Origin: Rhodanobacteraceae bacterium
Lineage (GTDB): Bacteria; Pseudomonadota; Gammaproteobacteria; Xanthomonadales; Rhodanobacteraceae
Assembly (NCBI GenBank): GCA_025928735.1
Contig: JAICIW010000107.1
Location: 1 to 7,262 of the forward strand
Reading direction: 5' to 3'
DNA length: 7,262 bases
The position numbers were made by a program, and so were the translations under genes. This document shows positions 1 through 6,541 of this stretch, one piece after another. Position 1 is the first letter of the stretch, and every line of letters starts with the position of its first letter. The notes under the pieces were generated by a model. It was not told where the DNA came from, did not search any database, and was given only the letters and a program-made list of their open reading frames with translations.

Positions 1-218
1 ACATGACGCGCACGCAACTGTGGCTTCATGACGAAGGCTGGGTCACGGCCACGCAACGAAGGCGAATCTTCACCTGGTTGATCCGCAAGGTGCCGCGGAT
101 GGACACGATGTACGTGGTGCGCATGGCGTTGGCAGATGGGGTGACTGGCGAAAATTCCGATGCAGCGGACATTGCCGGACCCGGAACATCCGTCATCAAA
201 CGATTGATGACGTCATGA
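1..218 (+). CDS. C-terminal end of an unidentified gene (partial, runs off left edge)
   Basis: An open frame enters from the left edge and ends in TGA at 216-218. An ATG lies at position 3, but only two bases precede it and no in-frame stop is visible, so this is probably the last 71 codons of a longer gene and not a small gene. The support is contextual: its TGA overlaps the ATG of the next gene in an ATGA junction (215-218), the usual sign of translational coupling, and its codons are moderately G/C-ending. The peptide is basic in the middle (ATQRRRIFTWLIRKVPRMD) and ends in an acidic then polar tail. I see no signal peptide, membrane segment or recognisable motif. Given the neighbours, a glycan-modifying enzyme is plausible, but I do not recognise the family. 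The opposite-strand frame here runs on into the antisense of the glycosyltransferase gene and is a shadow. Confidence 0.5.
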   Translation, partial: MTRTQLWLHDEGWVTATQRRRIFTWLIRKVPRMDTMYVVRMALADGVTGENSDAADIAGPGTSVIKRLMTS

Positions 219-1171
219 CCGTGCCAAGCGCTGCCATGAGACCGCCCGAAGTTTCCATCATCCTTCCGACCTGGAACCGCCTGCCGTTGCTGCGCAAGGC
301 AGTCGACTCGGTCCTCGCCCAGACTCATCGCGACTTCGAACTCGTGGTCGTGGACGAGGATTCGACGGACGGCACGCGCGATTACATCGAGGCGATCGCG
401 GATTCCCGTGTGCGAAGGATCCGGTGCGAACACCGCGGCGACCTCACTTCGGCCCGCAGTGAGGGTCTTCGGCACGTGCGCGGCGAATGGGTGGCGTTCC
501 TCGATTCGGACGATCTGTGGCTGCCCGAAAAGCTGGCATTGCAACTGCACCGACTCGCTGCCCACCGCTGTTGCCAATGGAGCTACACGGGGTATTCGAT
601 CATCGACGCCGACGAGAAACCACTGCCTGAAAAATCGAACCTTCTGCACCGACCGGTTTCCGGGCACATCCTCGAATCCATGCTCAAGTTCGACGTGGCA
701 GCGTCGATCGTGACGATACTCGTGCAGCGGTCGCTGATCGAAGAGATCGGGGGTTTCGACGATTCAATTCCGATCCGGTCCGATTTCGATTGCATGCTGC
801 GCCTCGCCGCCCGCAGCGAAGTGTGCGCGCTGCCCGAAAACCTGGCACTGGTTCGCGAACACGCCGGACGAACCACCGCGCAGCTGCACCCGTTGGATCT
901 TTACGTCGATGGCGAGCGGGTATTCCGCAAGGCGGCGGCCGCGGCAACGGACCGCAGAATTCGCGCACTCTGCCAGCGCCAGCGCGCGGTACAACTGGCC
1001 GAACAGGCGCGTGTCCAGTCGCGGGAAGGATCGCACCGTGCCGCTTTCTCTACGCTCGGCCGCGCCCTGCACACCGGATTCTTCAACCGGGCTCTCTGGC
1101 GGGTGGCGGCCGGCTGCGCGGCACGCGCGGCCGGGTGGAAGCAAAGGCGGGTGGAGTGGTCATTGCGGTAG
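215..1171 (+). CDS. Family 2 glycosyltransferase (GT-A fold), 318 aa
   Basis: Probable cytoplasmic or membrane-associated inverting glycosyltransferase that moves a sugar from a nucleotide-sugar donor onto a growing surface glycan. Residues 13-47 carry the GT2 opening strand and helix (VSIILPTWNRLPLL, then SVLAQTHRDFELVVVD). Residues 47-54 read DEDSTDGT where most relatives have DDGSTDGT. The metal- and nucleotide-binding DXD motif is LDSDD at 96-100, followed by LWLPEKL. GGFDD at 179-183 and SDFDCMLRLA at 189-198 match the acceptor/catalytic-base region, with D190 the likely base; the preceding acidic residue common in the family is a serine here. The last 100 or so residues are Arg/Ala-rich, without obvious membrane spans, and probably form an amphipathic tail. 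The ATG at 215 is preferred because it overlaps the upstream stop (ATGA); an internal ATG at 236 would also keep the whole domain. Donor and acceptor cannot be told from sequence. Confidence 0.94.
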   Translation: MTVPSAAMRPPEVSIILPTWNRLPLLRKAVDSVLAQTHRDFELVVVDEDSTDGTRDYIEAIADSRVRRIRCEHRGDLTSARSEGLRHVRGEWVAFLDSDDLWLPEKLALQLHRLAAHRCCQWSYTGYSIIDADEKPLPEKSNLLHRPVSGHILESMLKFDVAASIVTILVQRSLIEEIGGFDDSIPIRSDFDCMLRLAARSEVCALPENLALVREHAGRTTAQLHPLDLYVDGERVFRKAAAAATDRRIRALCQRQRAVQLAEQARVQSREGSHRAAFSTLGRALHTGFFNRALWRVAAGCAARAAGWKQRRVEWSLR

Positions 1172-1190
1172 CGGGTGTGCGCTCGCCCGA
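1171..1190. terminator. Weak hairpin in the convergent intergenic gap
   Basis: Immediately after the glycosyltransferase stop, CGGGTG (1172-1177) can pair with CGCCCG (1184-1189) around a six-base loop, giving six pairs including one G-U. No T-tract follows directly; a short TAATTTT lies about 12 bases further on. Between two converging genes a terminator is expected, but the stem is short and could arise by chance in GC-rich DNA. The rest of the 100-base gap (to 1271) shows no other clear structure. Confidence 0.25.
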
Positions 1191-1271
1191 TCCCATCCGC
1201 GTAATTTTCGTGAGCCGTTCCCGCATGAGGTCCCTTTCTGCCACGGCGACCCGATTGTCGTCCGGCGATCG

Positions 1272-3278
1272 TCAAGGGTGAATCCAGACGTCGTAGGTTC
1301 CGGATGAAAGCGGGCGCCAGCCCTGGCGTTCCAGCACGCTTTCCATTTCCCGGTGCCAAGGCGCCGAATGCACGATCACGACCGCCGTCAGTTCATAACT
1401 CCGCAGTGCGTCGGCGAACCATGCCGCGGAATCCGGCGGCCGGTACTCGCCCGCCACATATCGCATCAGCGAACTGCGCCGCGCCGCGTCTTCTGGTGAG
1501 AACGCCCGACCCAGGTAAAGCGCCCTGACCCCCAATAGCTCCGGATGGATGATGAAGGTCGGCAACCAGACGGACACCTGTTCCGGGGCGAGCACGACAC
1601 CTTGCTCTGGCACATCTTTGGCGATGCGCGCGGCCACCTGGTATTCGATGGGACTGACCTTGGGGCCCGGCAGACCAAGCGTCACGGTGTTCGCGCTGCG
1701 CAACGTCCCGAAGCGCCAGCCGAATACGACCGCGCAAGCAGCCAGGGCCACGCAGGCGCCCCCTGCCAGCACCCTGGGTCGCATGCCCGCCGCACGTCCA
1801 ACCATCCCGTCCAGCAGCACGGCCAGGAACAACGGCAGCGGCAACGCCCAGGTCAATCGCCAGTAGGTGTAAACGCCGACGAAGTGGTCCGCCACGACGC
1901 GTACCGTGTACGGATTGAGCACCGCGAGCAAAAAAAAGAACGCACCGGCCGACAAATAACGCGCGCGCACCGGATCACGTACGAATGCCCAGGCGGCAAG
2001 CAACGCGACCAGCAGCAGCCTCGTACTCCACCAGCCCCACGTGTCATCGAGTATTTGCGGAATGCCGGGCATCGGACTGGAACTGACGAGCGCCTGGCCA
2101 CCGTGGGTGACCGACGCGATTGCCCAACCTGCGCCAAACACGTAGACCGATGCCAGCATGCCCGCCGCAAAGCGTCGCGTGCTCGACGCGTCTGCCGACC
2201 AGCCGCCGACCAGACCAAACGCCGCCGCCGCGGGAGCCACGAACAGGGCGCTGGCGCTGACCCCGAGCGCCGCGATTTGCACGGCGAACAACAAGAGCCA
2301 GCGACGCAGACCGCCATGCCGGGCAAACAGCAACGCGGAACCCGCGATGGCAGGGACCATGCCGGTGGCCAGGATTGCCTTGCCCTGGAATATCCGGACG
2401 AAGGCGAAATTGCCGTAGGCCCGGTGCGCTTCACCAAGCGCCAATACGCAGAGAAACAGGATGAGCAATACCCATGGCCAGCGCGCGGGCACGATCCGCC
2501 GCAACAGGTAGGCCCATGCCAGCACGCAAAACGCGGCGAACACGGATGGCAGGACCAGGTATGCCACCACCAGATGACCGATTCCGGTGATCCGGGCCAG
2601 CGTCGCGACCAGAACGTCGTAGCTGCCGAGCCGGTAGAACTGCAGCATGATTGGGGCGTTCGGCAACCGATACAGCGTGTCGTGCACCAGTACCGGCTCG
2701 TGGGGAAAGCGCAACAACGTCGCCGAGATGCTGCGGTAAAAAGCATCGTCGGCATCCGGCCGGTTCGCGAAGAGGGTGACGCAGACCGCGGCGGCAGCGA
2801 CCGAGCAAACAATCCACACGACCTGCGGGCTGCGGAGTCCCGGTTCGTTCATCGCGATCGGAGTGGCCTTCAGCGTCCGCAGCCACACGCCGAAGGAAAC
2901 CAGCAACGCGATCCACCAGAACACCGGATAAGGCATGCCGGCCGAGAGCAGCCCCACCCACAGGATCGCCAGCGCCAATACGGCAGCAGGCCCAAACCGG
3001 ATACCGGACTGGTGCCCGGCCGAGCCCGCAACCGAACCGCCAACGGTCCAGCCACCGTTCGCGACGGGAGCGGACCGTCGTGTCGGTTGCGGCATCCGGA
3101 ACCATGCAATCGTCGCAGCCATCGCGACCAGTGCCACCAGCGGCAACCAGTGGAGCAAGGTGATCAAACTCGCGTGACTTGCGGTGATCAGGTGGACATA
3201 GACGGTCCAGATCGCGAACGCCAACACGAATGCGGTGACGATCCGATCCAGTCCAGAGAAATCCTGCTCGACTCGCAT
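1272..3278 (-). CDS. Large polytopic membrane protein, putative GT-C-type or DUF6077-like, 668 aa
   Basis: Integral inner-membrane protein with about 13-14 hydrophobic spans by eye, roughly at residues 12-32, 41-60, 96-113, 117-133, 153-170, 236-260, 266-282, 300-318, 326-358 (one or two), 371-390, 418-432, 441-456, 471-489 and 503-520. A soluble C-terminal domain follows (about 540-668). Between the fifth and sixth spans a long loop carries NRPDADDAFY (172-181) and HDTLYRLPN (199-207). An acidic cluster in a loop next to a span is typical of GT-C glycosyltransferases using lipid-linked sugars, but five spans precede it here, unlike classic GT39/GT83 enzymes. FVRIFQGKA (293-301) is another likely conserved motif. 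The overall look recalls DUF6077-type membrane proteins; I could not test this. The start is well fixed: an in-frame TGA lies only two codons upstream of the ATG. The gene follows the composite glycosyltransferase gene after 83 bases and is probably cotranscribed with it. A polymerase, sugar-transfer or flippase-like role is inference. Confidence 0.93.
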   Translation of the reverse strand: MRVEQDFSGLDRIVTAFVLAFAIWTVYVHLITASHASLITLLHWLPLVALVAMAATIAWFRMPQPTRRSAPVANGGWTVGGSVAGSAGHQSGIRFGPAAVLALAILWVGLLSAGMPYPVFWWIALLVSFGVWLRTLKATPIAMNEPGLRSPQVVWIVCSVAAAAVCVTLFANRPDADDAFYRSISATLLRFPHEPVLVHDTLYRLPNAPIMLQFYRLGSYDVLVATLARITGIGHLVVAYLVLPSVFAAFCVLAWAYLLRRIVPARWPWVLLILFLCVLALGEAHRAYGNFAFVRIFQGKAILATGMVPAIAGSALLFARHGGLRRWLLLFAVQIAALGVSASALFVAPAAAAFGLVGGWSADASSTRRFAAGMLASVYVFGAGWAIASVTHGGQALVSSSPMPGIPQILDDTWGWWSTRLLLVALLAAWAFVRDPVRARYLSAGAFFFLLAVLNPYTVRVVADHFVGVYTYWRLTWALPLPLFLAVLLDGMVGRAAGMRPRVLAGGACVALAACAVVFGWRFGTLRSANTVTLGLPGPKVSPIEYQVAARIAKDVPEQGVVLAPEQVSVWLPTFIIHPELLGVRALYLGRAFSPEDAARRSSLMRYVAGEYRPPDSAAWFADALRSYELTAVVIVHSAPWHREMESVLERQGWRPLSSGTYDVWIHP

Positions 3279-3361
3279 CGCGGATCAGCGCCGTACGGGC
3301 GAAGTCGAGCCCGCCCGAAAACCGTCGTGGTCGAGGGCCGGCAAGTCGCTCCCGAGCGGGC

Positions 3362-6300
3362 TCATGATCCACCTTCAACGGCTACGGCCTCCGGGTTGCT
3401 CACTGCTGGCGCGATCACGGCCTTCCTTTGTGACAACGCGACCACGTCGGCAGGCGGTTTTGCTGCAGCCGGATCGTGCGCCATCACGAACTCGACGATC
3501 TTTTGCTGCAGCAACCGTTCACTGCGCCGGATCATCGGAGCCATTTCCTCGTTGTCTACGTTCCAGAGTGTGGAGCGCAGATGGCTCTTGTGGCCGACAA
3601 GGAACGGCCAGGAGGTGACGACCGTGAGCTTGCCGCGCTCGAGGTAGCGGTCGATCGGGTTGGTGGCCACATCGCGATCGCCTTCGTCCCAGAGGATCAT
3701 CCGGCCGAAAACGCTACTGTGGTAGACATTGAAAACCATGCTGATCAGGCGATCCGTCCGCACGAGCTTGCGCCCATGGAATTCCCGGACCGAGGAGATC
3801 GTCGCGTCGGCGTGCAGATCCGCCAGCAGTCCCGAGAACACATGCCAGGGATCCTTGCTCGCGGCGAGTTCGTGCAGCACCGTCCGGAAGTCGCGCTCGA
3901 ATCCGGGCCGGAATTCGACGTCATCCTCGCAAATCGTGATTTGTTGAAAACGCTGCTTTCGCGCCAGCATCGCCATCAGCTTGTAGCTCATGCCACAGCC
4001 GACCCATGGTTCGCGATGACGTAGTCCGGTAAATGGCGCGAAGCCGTAGCGGTTGTCCTGATCGAAACTTCGCAGGCGCGGCGTGTATTCCGGCAGGGTG
4101 AGGCAGAGCTTGTCGTTCGGCAGCCTCATCCTGCTTCCTGCGAGCTTCCAGAACTGCAAGAACGTGATGTTGTCGAAAGCCAGCAGGAACCGGTAGAAGG
4201 ACTCCTCGAACCGGTTGGGCAATTGCCGCGCGTATTTGCGGTTGGCCTTGATGCGCTGGAGGCGCGCACGCCCGTTTTCGAGCCAGTAGCGCACCCGCGC
4301 CACCATGCCCGTGAGATCGTTCAGATCGACGAAGTCCACCAGTGACTCGAGATCGCGGTTCTCCTCCATGTTGAGCGCACGCTCCGAGACCACCAGCTTG
4401 TCGAGGGACACGCACTCCCAGAGCCGCGTGGTTTCCAGCAGCGCATCTTCGTAGTAGTGGATGTTGACGACCAGCTTGGCCCCGGCGATTTCCTCGCGCA
4501 AATCGTGTCCGAACAGGTCATGGATCACCTTGACACGACACACCTTCTCCAGCGCCTCGACGAATCTCCGACGACGGTCGTTGTGGATGTCTCCGTAGAA
4601 CAGCACGTCGTAACGGCCTCTTTCAGCCGCGTCGGCGTCGTTGTAATCGGCGAGGTATCCCAGTGGCACGTGGAAGAGTTGCGTGCGTGGCAGGCCGGAC
4701 GCGGCCAGCGCGTCGATGTTGGCGACGGAGTAATCCAGCACCGCGAACGAACCTCTGAGCGTACGCAGGTACCGGTCGTTGAACCAGCGCGAGCTGACGG
4801 ACTGCTCCATCTGGAACGCCACGTACAGCGCGGGCAAGTGCTCGAACATCTGTGGACAGACCACGAAGTGCGGCAGGTCCTCGTAGCCGCCTTCCGGCAT
4901 GCCGAAGATGATTCTGGAACCGACGTCGATCCTTTGGAGCGCACGCTGGATCGAGATGGCGACGAATTCGCAATGGCGGCTGGTCAGGATGACAGCCTCG
5001 CGACCGGCGTATGCGCGGACATCGAAGATGGATGAGTGGGTGGCGGGCTGTGGGCTCCGCGCTTGCTCCTGCACGCAGGCAAGGGCGTATCGCAGACTTG
5101 CGCGCGCACCGAGAACCCGGGTGCGCGACCATCGCGCGCGCGCCTCGGCGCTACAGGCAAGGTTCCAGAATGTGCGTGTGATGCCCCGCGCGAGGCCGGC
5201 AGAGCGTGAGGCCCAGGAAAAGGCACGAGCCTCCGCGGCACGTAATCCGAGGCGCCGCACCACCCTGAGCGGGCCCGTGATGCGCCACGAAACGGTGGCC
5301 TGGATGGCTTCGATCACCTGACCACGGGCCGCGATCTCAGCATCCCTTGCGGCAACGTATTCGTGCAGCAAGGCCGCTTCCCGCGCGAGTCGCCCGATTT
5401 CGTTCGCGTGGTCCGCCACCTCCTCGCGGAGTGCCGCAATTTGCGCGTCCTTGAAATGCGCCAGTTTTGCGGCGGCAGCGGCGGCGGCCATCGCCGCGGC
5501 GTCCTTCTGCCGAATGCGGTCATCCCGGTTCCGGATCTGGAGGTCCCTTCCATGCAATTCTTCCTGCAATCGGTACAGGGTTCGCTCCTGATCGCGGATC
5601 GTCGCGTCTCGCGCGGCGGCCCACGAATCTTTTGCCCGCACCGCAGCCTCCGAGTCCCGCAGGCGCACAATCAGATCTCCGGCGTCAGCGGCCCTTCGGC
5701 CAATCTCGCCGAGGAAAGCCGGCGCCCACGACCGGTAATCATCGACCATTGCCGAAATGGCGCGCCACGTTCCGTGTCCCCGCGCGCAGGCAACACAAAG
5801 TTCGTACAACCTTCCGCTCGGGGCCGGTCCGACGGGATCTCCGCCTTTTCCGACGAGATTGTGGCGCTCGCCCTCGCTCAGGAATGCCTCGATTTCCGGC
5901 GAGGCCGCCGCGATGCTTCCCGGCCAGCGCAACCTGAAGCGGGCTGCCAGCGATTCCATGGCGCTGCGCCAGTCCGAGAGCAAATCGTCGTAAAGAACGA
6001 TCGCTCGCGGCAGGTCCCGGGTGGCGAACTCGGCTTCGCCAAAATGCTCGAGCCATCGCAAATGCGTGCCCGCCGCTTCCAGGCCATTGCGTGCCTGCAA
6101 GGAATCCGCGACCGCTGCCGGATGCCGCACGACGAACAGCACGCGCAGGTCGATACCGGATCCGGCGAGCGCCTCGATCCAGAGCGGCAGAAACCGGCAA
6201 AGCCGAGGATCCTTCACCGCCCACAATTTCGAGCCGGAAAATTCCTGCGCGACCAGCGCAGCAATTCGCTGCCTGGCGGCATCCGCCGCTGCAGAAGCCA

Positions 6301-6541
6301 TCCACCTCTTCGGGAGCGCGCGGGTGTCGTCCCAACTCATGCCCAGGCCCTGCAACAACGCTTCGTGAAGCGCGACCACCTCCTTGTGCTCCCAGTGGCC
6401 CAGCCGGTTGCCGGGGCCGGGGTCCAGCAGGCTGTCGCCAAGCTCCACCCCAAGCAGATTGAGCACCCGTGTGGCCGCCGAGGTGCCGCTGCGGTGCATG
6501 CCCACCACAAGGATCGCTTCGCTGGTGGCATTCGCGTTCAT
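3362..6541 (-). CDS. Composite sulfotransferase / coiled coil / CgeB-like glycosyltransferase / GT25-like protein, 1059 aa
   Basis: Four regions in order. (1) Residues 9-225, PAPS-dependent sulfotransferase: phosphosulfate-binding loop GMHRSGTSAATRVL (14-27), KDPRLCRFLPLW (110-121), and 3'-phosphate-binding VVRHPAAVADSL (137-148). (2) About 290-415, charged coiled coil with an alanine-rich stretch (348-359), ending in VSWRITGPLRVVRR (417-430), a motif often seen beside such rods in glycan enzymes. (3) About 505-790, CgeB/GT4-like glycosyltransferase: QMEQSVSSRW (577-586), DVLFYGDIHNDRRRRF (645-660), KLVVNIHYYEDALLETTRLWE (689-709). (4) About 791-1000, GT25-like: WVGCGMSYKLMAML (846-859), ITICEDDVEF (868-877), NPIDRYL (961-967), all in GT25 order. 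The last 40 residues are low-complexity. No signal peptide, so likely cytosolic. The ATG overlaps the wzt-like stop (ATGA, 6541-6538), which fixes the start and suggests translational coupling. It probably sulfates and extends the exported glycan; substrates are unknown. Confidence 0.95.
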   Translation of the reverse strand: MNANATSEAILVVGMHRSGTSAATRVLNLLGVELGDSLLDPGPGNRLGHWEHKEVVALHEALLQGLGMSWDDTRALPKRWMASAAADAARQRIAALVAQEFSGSKLWAVKDPRLCRFLPLWIEALAGSGIDLRVLFVVRHPAAVADSLQARNGLEAAGTHLRWLEHFGEAEFATRDLPRAIVLYDDLLSDWRSAMESLAARFRLRWPGSIAAASPEIEAFLSEGERHNLVGKGGDPVGPAPSGRLYELCVACARGHGTWRAISAMVDDYRSWAPAFLGEIGRRAADAGDLIVRLRDSEAAVRAKDSWAAARDATIRDQERTLYRLQEELHGRDLQIRNRDDRIRQKDAAAMAAAAAAAKLAHFKDAQIAALREEVADHANEIGRLAREAALLHEYVAARDAEIAARGQVIEAIQATVSWRITGPLRVVRRLGLRAAEARAFSWASRSAGLARGITRTFWNLACSAEARARWSRTRVLGARASLRYALACVQEQARSPQPATHSSIFDVRAYAGREAVILTSRHCEFVAISIQRALQRIDVGSRIIFGMPEGGYEDLPHFVVCPQMFEHLPALYVAFQMEQSVSSRWFNDRYLRTLRGSFAVLDYSVANIDALAASGLPRTQLFHVPLGYLADYNDADAAERGRYDVLFYGDIHNDRRRRFVEALEKVCRVKVIHDLFGHDLREEIAGAKLVVNIHYYEDALLETTRLWECVSLDKLVVSERALNMEENRDLESLVDFVDLNDLTGMVARVRYWLENGRARLQRIKANRKYARQLPNRFEESFYRFLLAFDNITFLQFWKLAGSRMRLPNDKLCLTLPEYTPRLRSFDQDNRYGFAPFTGLRHREPWVGCGMSYKLMAMLARKQRFQQITICEDDVEFRPGFERDFRTVLHELAASKDPWHVFSGLLADLHADATISSVREFHGRKLVRTDRLISMVFNVYHSSVFGRMILWDEGDRDVATNPIDRYLERGKLTVVTSWPFLVGHKSHLRSTLWNVDNEEMAPMIRRSERLLQQKIVEFVMAHDPAAAKPPADVVALSQRKAVIAPAVSNPEAVAVEGGS

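Noticed and set aside
26..667. Minus-strand open frame (213 codons) opposite the left-edge gene and the family 2 glycosyltransferase
   Set aside because: It lies antisense to the DXD-containing GT2 domain and has no motif of its own; the + strand genes with an ATGA overlap explain the region better.
3279..3361. A promoter or small gene in the 83-base gap
   Set aside because: I see no convincing -35/-10 pair and no start codon with a useful frame; the gap is GC-rich and probably just an operon spacer.
2431..3378. Minus-strand frame (315 codons) overlapping the start of the membrane-protein gene in another frame
   Set aside because: It is Arg/Gly-rich without hydrophobic pattern and would destroy the well-formed membrane protein in the adjacent frame.
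1545..3647. Long + strand open frame (700 codons) opposite the membrane-protein gene
   Set aside because: Its translation is rich in Arg, Gln, His and Asp with no domain or hydrophobic core, it crosses the gap and enters the antisense of a second gene, and the opposite strand encodes a coherent membrane protein. It is a typical high-GC antisense shadow.
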